64,000 nucleotides of DNA from JAHJQZ01 sp963667595 (GCA_963667595.2 CAXXWD010000005.1:1-64000); one strand, 5' to 3'; numbered from the stretch's first letter, positions 10,908 to 20,560 are shown. Program-made: numbers and translations. The notes: generated by a model not told the origin, from the letters alone.

Positions 10908-11915
10908 TCAACCACGATCATCCCAAAGAGGTTTCCCATTTGATACGATCGAACCGCCCCATTTCGTCCGGCGAATTTGGCCGAATTGCGGATCGCGTTT
11001 CGAGAAGGCCTGCCAACCCGCCTGCCCGTCCGGTCGGCAGAGCTTCAAACGGGTCTCGTGCTTTGCCACGTTCGGCAGCGCCAGCACGCGCGACTGCGGT
11101 GCTTCTAGCGCGATTCCGGGCCGCGCCAGAACAAGGCAGGCGTATTTTTCGTCTTCGTAGCCGAGCGCCCCGCCCTTCATTTGCCGGTGCAGGCGCGTAC
11201 GCGACAGGCGTACCGAGAAGTGACACCAGTCCGGGTCCTGCAACGGGCAGCCAAACGCATGCGGGCACGGCGCCACGATTTCGGCCCCGGCCGCGATCGC
11301 CCATGTCCGGAACGTTTTCAGCCGGGCGTCATCGCGGGGTCGTCCCGGCTCCACGATGACGAGCACGCCTTTCGTCGCCGCCCAGAGCCTTTCGGCCACG
11401 CGCGGATAGGTTTCGTCATCGAATTCCGTCAGAACGTAAGACGCCAGGACCAGATCGGCGGCGGCCGGCTCCGGAACGGGTCGTATCAGATCCGTCGACG
11501 TGAACCGCGCCGCGACATCGGGTGCCTCCGCATTCATCAGCTTTTTCGCCAGCGCCAGAAGCGCGGGATGGGCGTCGTGGAGCGCGAACGCGGCCTCCGG
11601 CCAGAACGCGCTGGCGACAAGGCCGGCGGTACCCGGTCCGCACCCTGCATCGAGTACCGAAGCCGGCATGAAATCCGGCGCGCGCGCGACGAGCATTTCC
11701 AGCACCGCATCAACCGCCGCCGCCGTCGCCGGCACGCGCATCAGGGCATAGACCGCCGCATCCATCGGGGTCTTGATCACGTCCGAAGAGTGCCGGTTGG
11801 CGCGATAGGCTTCGGAAATCCGCGTTGCCCGCGCAACCAGCTCGCGCTCCGGCAGGCCTTCGATAACGGTTTCGACCGTCCGGGCGATCCTGTGGGAAAG
11901 AGGGCTCATAGCCAT
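10908..11915 (-). CDS. Rsm22-family (METTL17-like) SAM-dependent methyltransferase
   Basis: A 335-residue protein of the small-ribosomal-subunit Rsm22 family. It has a class I methyltransferase core with SAM motif VLDAGCGPGTA and acidic motif ALHDAHP, then VIVEPGRPRD. Next comes the family cysteine cluster CPHAFGCPLQDPDWCHFSVR, which in the mitochondrial relative METTL17 holds an Fe-S cluster. It probably assists small-subunit rRNA maturation. The start is uncertain: ATG at 11915 or 11909, or GTG at 11939; none has a strong ribosome site. It stands alone between lon and the glycosyltransferase. Confidence 0.85.
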   Translation of the reverse strand: MAMSPLSHRIARTVETVIEGLPERELVARATRISEAYRANRHSSDVIKTPMDAAVYALMRVPATAAAVDAVLEMLVARAPDFMPASVLDAGCGPGTAGLVASAFWPEAAFALHDAHPALLALAKKLMNAEAPDVAARFTSTDLIRPVPEPAAADLVLASYVLTEFDDETYPRVAERLWAATKGVLVIVEPGRPRDDARLKTFRTWAIAAGAEIVAPCPHAFGCPLQDPDWCHFSVRLSRTRLHRQMKGGALGYEDEKYACLVLARPGIALEAPQSRVLALPNVAKHETRLKLCRPDGQAGWQAFSKRDPQFGQIRRTKWGGSIVSNGKPLWDDRG

Positions 11916-12581
11916 GGTCTCAGAAAGAAGTCGGCGCACGCCACCGGTGACAACCTTTTTCGAAAACCCACTTCCATGACGCCGTCAAGACCCTGGCGCG
12001 CGATAATCCCATCCGGATTCGGTATCGCGTGAGCACGAGCTCAGGATCGCGGGATTGTCTGATCGAGAGGAAGAACAAACACTATTGCCTCCCTTGCCAG
12101 GGGCGTTATCCAGCCCCCGCGCTTTTGTTTCCAATCGATTTTCCGCCTTCGCAGCTCAGTCCATTATTGGTAAGCACCATGGCCCGCTATTACGGAAAGG
12201 CCCCTTTCATGACGGCACCGATTTTCTACATCAACCTGGACAAACGGACGGATCGCCGGAGATTCATGGAACGGCAGTTTGCGAGCCTCGACCTGGAAGC
12301 CACCCGAATTTCCGCCACGACCACTGACGAGCTTACCGAGGAACAGCTTCATCAGTATTGCGATGCCACACAGGAAACCTTTATCGCTCCTCCTCCGCTA
12401 TGTTGCTCATTGAGTCACCTCGCGGCATGGCGGGCCATACTGGAAAGCGGCGCGCCATACGGCTTGGTTTTCGAGGATGACGCCGTTCTCTCCGAGCGCC
12501 TGCCCGCCTTCCTCAACGCCTTGCCTGAACAGGATTTCGAACTCGTACGGCTGGAGGCGTTTCATCGTCGATTGCAGCTAG

Positions 12582-13442
12582 GCTGTAGTGACAATTTAAA
12601 GGTTGGGGGGATTCCCACGCGGCCGCAAATCGGATTCAACACTGGCTTTTGGAGGTCGATGTGGAAGGCGAGGTATTGCGGGACGATCAGTGGGAGCGGC
12701 TCAGGGAGTTTGTTCCCGGCGGACGCAAGGGCAAGCGCGGTCCGCGTAGCGACGGGCGGCGGTTTTTCGATGCCATTCTGTGGCTGGCTCATTCGGGGGC
12801 GCGCTGGCGCGACCTGCCCGAGGATCGGTTCGGGCCCTATCAGACGGTCAAGCGGCGCTATTATCGCTGGATCGAGATGGGCGTGTTCGACAAGATCTTT
12901 GCGGCCGTGGCCGATGATCCCGACATGGAATGGCTTTCACTCGACGCCACGGTGATCCGGGCACAGGCACAAGCCGCCGGTGCGCGACGAAAAAGGGGGG
13001 AGCGCAAGCCCAGGCTCTCGGGCGCTCCCGGGGCGGGTTCGGAACCAAGGTCCATGCTGTAGTCGACGCGCTCGGTTTGCCGGTCCGATTTGAACTCGGC
13101 CCCGGCCAGCAGAACGACATGGTACCGGCCTGCGACATGATTGAGGGCCTTCACGCCGGTCAGGTTCTTGCCGACCGTGCCTACGACGCCGACCGCCTCC
13201 ATGATCTCATTCTCGAACAGGGCGGCGAACCGGTCATTCCGCCCCGCCGCCACCGCAAATACCAGCACCGTTACGACAAGATCGCCTACAAAAACCGCTG
13301 GGGCATCGAGGGTTTCTTCGCCAAACTCAAGCAATGGCGCCGCATCGCAACCCGATACGACAAGCTTGCTGCCAACTTCCTCGGCTTCATCAAGCTCGCC
13401 GCCATCATGCTCTGGCTGAAATAGTTAAATCGTCACTACAGC
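12582..13442 (+). mobile_element. IS5-family insertion sequence, complete, 861 bp
   Basis: The ends are perfect inverted repeats over GCTGTAGTGAC / GTCACTACAGC, continuing imperfectly to AATTTAA. They are flanked on both sides by the direct repeat CTAG (12578-12581 and 13443-13446), which fits the YTAR target of the IS5 group. It carries one transposase in two overlapping frames. Both the intact ends and the perfect target duplication point to recent insertion. Confidence 0.95.
12661..13424 (+). CDS. IS5-family DDE transposase expressed by -1 frameshifting (orfA/orfB)
   Basis: Frame one (12661-13062) holds the N-terminal DUF4096-like domain (DDQWERLREFVPGG, LAHSGARWRDLP) and the first catalytic Asp (LSLDATVIRAQ). 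Frame two (in the -1 frame, open through 13424) carries the second Asp (VLADRAYDAD) and the Glu (KNRWGIEGFFAKLKQW). The frames meet at an A5G6 slippery run near 12990. A -1 slip there restores the usual KKGGAQAQALGRSRGG, as in many IS5-family orfAB transposases. The start is GTG with GGAGG five bases upstream. Confidence 0.85.
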
Positions 13443-14012
13443 CTAGCGCCTCCTCTCGAAAAAGACTTTGGAGGCATTCGTTTACGGCGGTTCAGAGGAT
13501 ATGGCATGGGGGCGTCTGGATACATCATTTCAAGAAAAGTCTGCGAACGCCTCTTGAATTACCCGGGCATATTCCGTCGTCAAGTGGACATAATACTTTT
13601 CTTTACAACCGATTATCCGGCGAAAGAAATCGATGTTTTGCTTGCCGATCCCGCCCTGTGCATTCAATTGGGCGACACCGAAGGAATGCCGCACTATTCT
13701 TCCCGGCAAAGCGATCTCAGGACTGCGGGAAAACCCGCCTCACTTCGCGCCCATATAGGCAAGCTCAAACGCTCGGCGCAAAAGCGCTGGCTCAAGTTCT
13801 CCGACCCCATTTTCCACCCCGGACTGGAATCCAAGCGCATCCGGTTCGACGGCGACGCACTGGCTCGCGCGGCCCTTTTTCTCGACAAGCCGGAGGCATG
13901 AGTTTGTCGCCGCGTGCCCGAGTGATGCGGATTGTCCCAACCATGCGCGCCGCCGGCCGGGTTTTGTCGCTTCGTCTTGCATCGGTCAGACGCTAAAGCG
14001 GAACGCACCACG

Positions 14013-14060
14013 AAAGAACGGGCAGAAACCGGTTTCCGGCTCCTGCCCGTTCTTTTTTTT
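14013..14060 (+). terminator. Strong rho-independent terminator after the glycosyltransferase
   Basis: AAAGAACGGGCAG pairs perfectly with CTGCCCGTTCTTT around a 17-base loop and runs into eight T. The loop itself contains an AAACCGGTTT palindrome. Confidence 0.88.
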
Positions 14061-14151
14061 AAAGATTGTACGATGCCTTTGGGTCAAGCCCTGCTCAAAC
14101 GGCGACTCTGTCGCCTGGGACGGCAAAAGACCCGTGGCGATATCGGGAAAA

Positions 14152-15423
14152 TCACGCCCCGGCGAGTTCTTCTTCCTTGCGCTCGGCATAGATGTAGAGC
14201 GGGCGGGCATCGCCGGTGACCACCTCTTCGGAAATCACCACTTCCTCCACGCCTTCGAGGCTCGGGAGATCATACATGGTTTCGAGCAAGATGCCCTCCA
14301 TGATCGATCTGAGGCCACGTGCGCCGACCTTGCGGTCGATGGCCCGGCGGGCGATGGCCCGCAGCGCATCCTCGTGGAAGGTCAGCTCCACCTCTTCCAT
14401 CTTGAACAGGCGCTGATACTGACGGACAAGCGCGTTCTTCGGCTCGGTCAGGATCTGGATCAGCGCGTCCTCGTTGAGGTCGTCAAGGGTTGCGATCACC
14501 GGCAGACGGCCGATGAATTCCGGAATGAGGCCGAACTTGACCAGATCCTCGGGCTCCACTTCCGCAAAGATTTCGCCAATGCGGCGATCGCGCGGATCCT
14601 TGACCTCGGCGCCGAACCCGATCGAGGAATGCTCGCCACGTGCCTGGATGATCTTCTCGAGCCCGGCGAAGGCGCCGCCGACGATGAACAGGATGTTGGT
14701 GGTATCAACCTGCAGGAATTCCTGTTGCGGATGCTTGCGCCCGCCCTGCGGCGGCACGGAGGCGACGGTGCCTTCCATGATCTTCAGCAAAGCCTGCTGC
14801 ACGCCCTCACCCGAAACGTCGCGGGTGATCGAGGGATTGTCCGACTTCCTGGAAATCTTGTCGACTTCGTCGATATAGACGATGCCGCGCTGGGCCTTGT
14901 CGACATTGTAGTCGGCGGCCTGCAAGAGCTTGAGGATGATGTTTTCCACATCCTCGCCGACATAGCCGGCTTCGGTCAGCGTCGTCGCGTCGGCCATGGT
15001 GAAGGGCACGTCGATGATGCGGGCCAGCGTCTGGGCCAGAAGCGTCTTGCCCACGCCGGTCGGACCGACCAGGAGGATGTTGGACTTCGAAAGTTCGATA
15101 TCCTGGTTCTTCTGGGCATGCGCCAGGCGTTTGTAATGGTTGTGCACGGCCACGCTCAGAACCCGCTTGGCGCGTTCCTGGCCGATCACGTAATCGTCGA
15201 GAACCTTGCAGATATCGGCCGGCGTCGGCACACCGTCCGCCGACTTTATCGTCGAGGACTTGTTCTCCTCGCGGATGATATCCATGCACAATTCGACGCA
15301 TTCGTCGCAGATGAACACGGTCGGGCCGGCAATCAGTTTCCTGACCTCATGCTGGGACTTCCCGCAGAACGAGCAATAGAGCGTGTTCTTGGATGACTCG
15401 CCGCTGGAACTGTCTTTGGACAT
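14152..15423 (-). CDS. clpX: ClpX, unfoldase subunit of the ClpXP protease
   Basis: A 423-residue protein with the N-terminal C4 zinc-binding domain (C17, C20, C39, C42; CSFCGKS and CDECVELC), Walker A GPTGVGKTLL, Walker B IVYIDEVDK, the pore loop GYVGEDVE, and the IGF-type loop region for ClpP docking. It unfolds tagged substrates and feeds them to ClpP. AGGAG stands seven bases before the ATG. It lies 197 bases downstream of clpP; that gap holds a small GAGACC/GGTCTC hairpin but no T-run, so readthrough is likely. Confidence 0.98.
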   Translation of the reverse strand: MSKDSSSGESSKNTLYCSFCGKSQHEVRKLIAGPTVFICDECVELCMDIIREENKSSTIKSADGVPTPADICKVLDDYVIGQERAKRVLSVAVHNHYKRLAHAQKNQDIELSKSNILLVGPTGVGKTLLAQTLARIIDVPFTMADATTLTEAGYVGEDVENIILKLLQAADYNVDKAQRGIVYIDEVDKISRKSDNPSITRDVSGEGVQQALLKIMEGTVASVPPQGGRKHPQQEFLQVDTTNILFIVGGAFAGLEKIIQARGEHSSIGFGAEVKDPRDRRIGEIFAEVEPEDLVKFGLIPEFIGRLPVIATLDDLNEDALIQILTEPKNALVRQYQRLFKMEEVELTFHEDALRAIARRAIDRKVGARGLRSIMEGILLETMYDLPSLEGVEEVVISEEVVTGDARPLYIYAERKEEELAGA

Positions 15424-15620
15424 CTCGTCACTCCTGAGGAGACCCCTGAGGTCTCCGCTAACTCACTCGGTGAGGCTAAGCCATCACCGATGAATAAAAT
15501 GTAATCCGAGGCCATACCTTAATGACCTCGGCAACCCCGTGCAATCGACTCAGACCCGGCATCGCAAACAAGTGTAGGTTTCGTTAACGATGCGCCGGTG
15601 CGTCACTCGATGGCATCCGG

Positions 15621-16247
15621 TTAGGAAGCGTTGGGCACGGCACGCTTGTCGAAAATCGTGTCGATCAGCCCGAAAGCCTTGGCTTCTTCCGCCGTCATGA
15701 AGTTGTCGCGCTCAAGCGCGGACTGGATGGTGTCGTAATCCTGTCCGGTGTGCTTCACATAGACCTCGTTGAGCTGCTTTTTAAGCCGCTCGGTATATTT
15801 CGCATGGATCAGGATGTCGGTGGCCTGGCCCTGGTAGCCGCCCGAGGGCTGGTGAACCATGATCGAGGCATTGGGCAGCGCCGCGCGCATGCCCGGTTCG
15901 CCGGCCGCCAGCAAAAGCGAGCCCATCGAGGCCGCCTGACCGATGCAAAGGGTCGCGACCGCCGGCCGGATGAATTGCATGGTATCGTACATCGCCAGCC
16001 CCGCCGTCACCACACCGCCGGGCGAATTGATGTACATGGAAATTTCCTTTTTCGGATTTTCCGATTCAAGGAACAGGAGTTGGGCCGCCACCAGCGAGGC
16101 CATGTTGTCCTCTACGACGCCGGTGATGAAAATGATCCGCTCCTTGAGGAGCCGCGAGAAAATATCGTAGGCGCGTTCACCCCGGTTCGTCTGTTCGACA
16201 ACCATCGGCACGAGCGTGTTCATGTAGGTTTCTTGAGGGTCTTTCAT
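15621..16247 (-). CDS. clpP: ClpP, proteolytic subunit of the ClpXP protease
   Basis: A 208-residue serine protease with the triad Ser107 (GQAASMGS), His132 (IMVHQPSGG) and Asp181 (ERDNFM), plus the INSPGG oxyanion strand. It forms the tetradecameric barrel with ClpX. MKDPQETYMN at the start matches relatives, so ATG 16247 is preferred over the adjacent ATG 16250. Trigger factor, often just upstream of clpP, is about 10 kb away here. Confidence 0.97.
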   Translation of the reverse strand: MKDPQETYMNTLVPMVVEQTNRGERAYDIFSRLLKERIIFITGVVEDNMASLVAAQLLFLESENPKKEISMYINSPGGVVTAGLAMYDTMQFIRPAVATLCIGQAASMGSLLLAAGEPGMRAALPNASIMVHQPSGGYQGQATDILIHAKYTERLKKQLNEVYVKHTGQDYDTIQSALERDNFMTAEEAKAFGLIDTIFDKRAVPNAS

Positions 16248-16874
16248 CATCCAGCCTTGGGACAAGCGAATCGGGTTCTTGCTGAGATAGCAGACGGAAC
16301 CGGATTAATGCGGGGTAAAAGAAGAGATAGGCAGGAATGTGTGTCGCGGCAAGGGCAAGTCCCAGACGTGATTAAAAGGCCATGGCAAGCACTGTCCCGA
16401 AACGGCAGACACCCGCCCCCGTTCGCGATCGGACAGACGCAGTCGGCTTAAGCAAAACGCGGGCCGCCGACCGGGTGCGACGCGCCTTCTCGGCAAGTAT
16501 AGGTAGTCGTCCGTATTGCCTTCCAAGTCTGACGTAAGGGGATTCACCACCAACCCAAAAAACTGGGGAGCCCCGATCCCTTAAGATCAACAGCTCCCCC
16601 CTAAAAAGAATTTTTGATGTAAAGTATAGGTGATTAAACTCTTAACCATTACGGATAAAAGTTATCCGCCGCCCAAATGCTGAGGAAAAACACTGTTGCC
16701 GGATAGTCATGAAACTCCAACGCGCGCGCCGCGCAGATTGACCGCGGTCAATCACTTGCCGGAATTACAGAGCCGCATGGATCACGCGACAGGCGTATCC
16801 AAACGGGTATATGGCATTGCGTTCTCCATCAGTGTTACCAAAACTTTAAAACAGTTCGAGACATTGGTGGTTGC
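16248..16874. other. 627-base gene-free region between clpP and an HTH regulator
   Basis: No convincing gene is seen. The part from about 16590 to 16700 is markedly AT-rich and is likely promoter DNA. The one clear signal is the palindrome listed at 16736-16753. Confidence 0.5.
16736..16753. promoter_or_regulatory. 18-base perfect palindrome with FNR/FixK-type half sites
   Basis: GATTGACCG / CGGTCAATC is a perfect dyad and contains TTGA-N6-TCAA, the outline of CRP/FNR-type sites in this order. It lies about 120 bases upstream of the following HTH-protein gene. A similar box stands before ubiT. The binding protein is inferred. Confidence 0.45.
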
Positions 16875-17681
16875 ATGATGTCCGATACAAAAGCGACAAA
16901 CTCGACACGTGTACCGGTTGCCCTCGACGGCGCCCTTCTGCGTCGTTTGGTTGCCCTGCGTTTTCCGCGCGGGGTCAACGATTTCCTCGATACCTGGCAC
17001 AACAGCACCGATGCCAGGGGACGGCCCTTCGTCAAGGCGCCGAGCAACCGCACCACCGTCTATCGCTGGTTCAAGGGCGATCTGCCCGGTTCGTCCGACA
17101 CGCTCATCGAACTCAGCCTGCTGCTCGGCATCGATTTTTTCGCCCTGATGACAACCACCTGCGAGGATCCGGCGGCAACGTCCGCCAAGTTCATGGCCGC
17201 GCTCGAAACCGGGCTATGGCAGCACAAGTCGATGGCGGCATTTTCAGACTTTTTCGGGCGTCGCATCGACTGGCCGCCGCCGGCAATTGGCGCTCGCGTT
17301 GCCGATGGCTGGCATATGTTCGACTTCGAACACCATCCCGAGATCGCCGCCGGTGTTTACGGCAGTTTCCGGCTCGTCTTTCCACCGGAGCCGCATCCCG
17401 ACATTCCGAAGATCGTTCATGTCGCCTATCGCCATCGCCCGCATTTCGGCGGCCGTTGGCTGCAATACGGGTTCGTCAGGATTACCGGCACGCAGATCAG
17501 CCTGGTCAACATCAACGGCGGCATGGAAACCGGTTCAGCGCCCGAGGCCACCGGTCCGTTCACCATCGAGACCGTGTTCGGGCTCGGCCCTGCCGATTTC
17601 CGTCTCGCCTCGCTGACCCCGTTCTCCGCGACGGGGCATTACGAACCGAGTACCGATCCGGGACGCGTCGGTTTTCGCTGA
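16875..17681 (+). CDS. HTH protein of unknown function with a novel C-terminal domain
   Basis: A 268-residue protein. Residues about 50-95 look like an XRE/Cro-type helix-turn-helix (RTTVYRWFKGDLP then LIELSLLLGIDFFALM). The remaining 170 residues match no family I recognise. They are rich in aromatic residues and contain FSDFFGRRIDWPPP, MFDFEHHPEIAAGVYGSF and a beta-rich stretch around GGRWLQYGFVRITGTQISL, which might be a ligand-sensing domain. Start is one of two adjacent ATGs with a weak ribosome site (GGTGG). It is monocistronic. A palindromic FNR-type box lies upstream. Confidence 0.7.
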   Translation: MMSDTKATNSTRVPVALDGALLRRLVALRFPRGVNDFLDTWHNSTDARGRPFVKAPSNRTTVYRWFKGDLPGSSDTLIELSLLLGIDFFALMTTTCEDPAATSAKFMAALETGLWQHKSMAAFSDFFGRRIDWPPPAIGARVADGWHMFDFEHHPEIAAGVYGSFRLVFPPEPHPDIPKIVHVAYRHRPHFGGRWLQYGFVRITGTQISLVNINGGMETGSAPEATGPFTIETVFGLGPADFRLASLTPFSATGHYEPSTDPGRVGFR

Positions 17682-18086
17682 TAAAAAACCAATCACCCGA
17701 CATCCATCCGGACAAAGGATCTTTTGACAAAAGGAAGTCTGCCGCTCCTGTCGTGGCTCTGATGCTTTTTTTGCACCCTGCCCTTTTTATCCGATACCGT
17801 CTTTCCTGACGGATGCCTTTTAAAAAAAATGACGGCCTTTATTGCGATCCGACCGATCCCGAAGACCCGCGCCGTACGTTCACTTTCAAGGCACAGATCG
17901 TCGAGATAAACGGACCTTTTTCAGGGGGCTGAAGAAACGACAACCCGTTTCGTATTCGCGACCGGTAGCATTCCAACAGGCTCCGCATTTCCTTACTGGA
18001 TTATCTATCTACCTAATGCTTTGATGATTAGGGAATTATTCAACTGATGGTGCCTAGATTCCTCGCGAGTTCGCGAGAATAACCAG
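17682..18086. other. 405-base gene-free region
   Basis: It holds AT-rich patches (runs of T near 17768 and A near 17822) but no gene, tRNA or clear terminator that I can support. Confidence 0.4.
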
Positions 18087-19652
18087 ATGTTTTTCAAGGT
18101 ACGTCTTTCTTGGACCCTCGCCGGTATCGCTTTCGGGTTTCTATTTCCGATATGCGGGCTGACATGCGATTGGGTCTTCTTCAACAAGTCGGCGTCTTCG
18201 CTCTTCGAGCTGATTGCGGAAAATCCCATCCATCTCATCGTGATGATGGCGCCCTTCGTTCTCGGCACCTGTTTCGCCTTTATCGGCAGGCTTTATTCCC
18301 GACAGCTCTACCATCTCTTGAAAATCCGCTTTTCCGAGCGCACCCAGTTCAGACTTGCCAACACCGATTGCCTGACCGGCAGCGGCAATCGCCACAAGTT
18401 CATGAACGACATCAGGCTGGTTCTCGCGGATTTCTACAGCGCCATCGTCCCGCCCCAGATCCTTCTGATCGACCTCGACAAGTTCAAGTCCGTCAACGAT
18501 TCACTGGGGCACAATGTCGGTGACCAGCTGCTCGTCGACGTTGCCCGGCGCATAGAAAGCATCGCATCGAGCCATTTCCTGACCTTTTACCGTCTTGGCG
18601 GCGATGAGTTCGTTGTCCTGTTCATGACGGCGCCAGACAACGCCACGGTGGACGAACACGCAGACAAGATTGTCGCGGAGATGAAAAAGCCGTTCCATAT
18701 CGGCGGAACGCGCGTATCGATCGGCGCCAGCATCGGCATCAGCACGCTTGTGCCCGAAGACAGGATCCCCGAACAGATTTTGAGCCGGGCTGACCTGGCG
18801 CTTTACGCCGCCAAACACCAGGGCGGAAACGGCTGGCGCCGCTTCGATCCCGTGATGGCGATCAGGGCGCAAAAGACCATGCAGGTCGAGCAGGACCTCA
18901 GGCTGGCCCTGGAACGGGACGAGTTTTTCCTCGAATACCAGCCGATCTTCTCGACAAACGGGCAGTCGATCCTTGGCGCAGAGGCTCTGGTGCGCTGGAA
19001 CCATCCCACGCGCGGATGCATCCCCCCTGTCGCGTTCATCGACATCGCCGAGGCCTCGGGGCTGATCGTTCCCTTGGGCGAAATGGTTCTGCGCCAGGCC
19101 TGTCAGGCGGCCTTGAGCTGGCCGGAAACCGTTCACCTCAGCGTGAACGTCTCCGTCGGACAGTTCCGCAATCCCGACTTCTACAACCAGGTCGTGTCTT
19201 GTCTTGCCGACACGGGGCTCCCGCCAGAACGATTGATCCTCGAGATCACCGAAAGCCTGCTGATCGACGATATGGACCTGATCGCCCAGTGTTTCGACCG
19301 ACTGCGCGAACTCGGAATTTCCTTCGCGCTCGATGATTTTGGCACCGGCTATTCCAGCCTCAACCATCTGCGCAACCTTCATCTCGATTACCTGAAACTC
19401 GACAAATCCTTCCTTGACAATCTCACGCAGGATTCCCGCGAGATGGCGCTTATCGATTCCGTTCTGAATCTCGGTCAGGCGCTCAATCTGGTGACCATAA
19501 TGGAAGGCGTCGAGCTCTCCGAGCATCTGGAAATGATGAGGGCGCATGGCGTCCAGCAGGTACAGGGCTTCCATCTCGCCCGCCCGATGGATATCGCCAG
19601 CCTCAATCGGTTGTTCGCGCAATCGAAACCGGCGGCAGCGGCAACCGGCTAG
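18087..19652 (+). CDS. Membrane-anchored GGDEF-EAL protein (c-di-GMP turnover)
   Basis: 521 residues. Two N-terminal membrane helices (about 8-30 and 47-69) are followed by a GGDEF domain with intact GGDEF at 171-175 and an EAL domain with intact EAL at 299-301, plus DDFGTGYSSL and KLDKSF. The catalytic Glu of the EGVE motif is present (MEGVE). The RxxD inhibitory site before GGDEF is absent. Both diguanylate cyclase and phosphodiesterase activities are possible; the short N-terminus has no periplasmic sensor of size. The gene is monocistronic. Confidence 0.93.
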   Translation: MFFKVRLSWTLAGIAFGFLFPICGLTCDWVFFNKSASSLFELIAENPIHLIVMMAPFVLGTCFAFIGRLYSRQLYHLLKIRFSERTQFRLANTDCLTGSGNRHKFMNDIRLVLADFYSAIVPPQILLIDLDKFKSVNDSLGHNVGDQLLVDVARRIESIASSHFLTFYRLGGDEFVVLFMTAPDNATVDEHADKIVAEMKKPFHIGGTRVSIGASIGISTLVPEDRIPEQILSRADLALYAAKHQGGNGWRRFDPVMAIRAQKTMQVEQDLRLALERDEFFLEYQPIFSTNGQSILGAEALVRWNHPTRGCIPPVAFIDIAEASGLIVPLGEMVLRQACQAALSWPETVHLSVNVSVGQFRNPDFYNQVVSCLADTGLPPERLILEITESLLIDDMDLIAQCFDRLRELGISFALDDFGTGYSSLNHLRNLHLDYLKLDKSFLDNLTQDSREMALIDSVLNLGQALNLVTIMEGVELSEHLEMMRAHGVQQVQGFHLARPMDIASLNRLFAQSKPAAAATG

Positions 19653-19847
19653 AAAATCGACATTCCGTTTTCTCCGATAGCGTTCCGGACGAACCGCACG
19701 CGCTTTGTCTCTGATCGACAGCACCGACGAGGCAGACATCACGAAACGCCGACTTTGTTCCGGGACACGGCCCAAAACGCCGCGCCTCGATTTCTGCCTG
19801 GGGCTACGCCTTGGTGATCCGCCCGGAGCGGGTTGCACGAGGCAAAA

Positions 19848-20075
19848 GCGTTTTTTGGAAAAGTGGCTGCCGCTTTTCCGGTTCGCGAGAAAAGGACAAA
19901 AAAAGCAGTCCAGCGGATTGTTTTCCCGATGAACGCGACAAACGGGAAACGAGAGCAAATCACCCGATCCCCCCAGAACGTGATCTGCCCAGGCTCAGGT
20001 AACCCACTCCATCTTCTTGTTTTATTGCGTTTTCCAAAAGGGGACGGCACCGTCCGTTTTTTCCGGAAACGCACA
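19848..20075. repeat. Mosaic of RIME-like repeat fragments, copy C
   Basis: This contains AGCGTTTTTTGGAAAAGTGG with an inverted CCGCTTTTCCGGTTCG arm, then a segment resembling the flank of copy B (TCTTCTTGTTTTATTGCG) and a GGACGGCACCGTCC hairpin. It fills most of the 437-base gap between the GGDEF-EAL gene and trmO; no gene is seen there. Confidence 0.6.
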
Positions 20076-20089
20076 AATGGAGACCAGAA

Positions 20090-20560
20090 ATGCCGATTGC
20101 CTACACCCCGATTGGGCGCACCCGCCACGACGGCGCCAGCCAAGTGATCGAGATCGACCCAATTTATCGGCCGGGCCTTATCGGGCTCGACACCTTTTCC
20201 CACATCAACGTGATCTGGCATGCGGATCGAGACGAACTTCCTTCGGAGGCGCCACTCGTCCTACCGGCGCCCTATCGCGGCGCACCGGACCAGCTCGGTC
20301 TTTTCGCGACGCGCACGCCTATCCGCCCGAATTCGGTCTGCCTCAGCGTCGCCCCCCTTGCCGGTGTCGATGTCGATGCCGGACTCGTCCGCCTCTTCTG
20401 GATTGATTGCGAGGACGACACCCCCGTCCTCGACATCAAGCCCTACCACCCGAGTTCGGATCGAGTGGAAGCACCGAAAATGCCCGACTGGTGCGCCAAC
20501 TGGCCGAAATCGCTGGAAACATCCGATCGTTTCGACTGGGACTCGGTCTTCATCTTCTAG
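20090..20560 (+). CDS. TrmO (TsaA-like) tRNA m6t6A37 methyltransferase family protein
   Basis: 156 residues with the family blocks YTPIGRTRHDG, LDTFSHINVIWHADR, LGLFATRTPIRPNSVCLS and VLDIKPYHPSSD. The single domain is a beta-barrel SAM-dependent methyltransferase. In E. coli TrmO adds an N6-methyl group to t6A37 of tRNA-Thr. The middle motif usually reads RPNPIGLS and here is RPNSVCLS, so divergence of substrate is possible. The AraC-type regulator follows after 63 bases, probably in the same transcript. Confidence 0.85.
   Translation: MPIAYTPIGRTRHDGASQVIEIDPIYRPGLIGLDTFSHINVIWHADRDELPSEAPLVLPAPYRGAPDQLGLFATRTPIRPNSVCLSVAPLAGVDVDAGLVRLFWIDCEDDTPVLDIKPYHPSSDRVEAPKMPDWCANWPKSLETSDRFDWDSVFIF

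Larger units (their letters stand above)
12209..13901 (+). pseudogene. Glycosyltransferase family 25 (LPS-type) gene disrupted by an IS element
   Basis: Residues 1-124 lie before the insertion and the rest after it. The first part begins MTAPIFYINLDKRTDRR, contains SLSHLAAWRAILESG and the FEDDAV metal-binding motif. The second part has the GASGYIISR segment. Both are characteristic of GT25 enzymes that add sugars to lipooligosaccharide or glycans. Removing the IS with one CTAG copy joins the codons in frame (LQLAPPLEKD) to give an intact 275-residue protein. Without excision the product stops inside the IS. GGAAAGG lies 9 bases before the ATG. Confidence 0.9.

Noticed and set aside
15421..15480. 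Terminator between clpP and clpX
   Set aside because: The GAGACC/GGTCTC hairpin is short and has no T-run on either strand, so it was not called.
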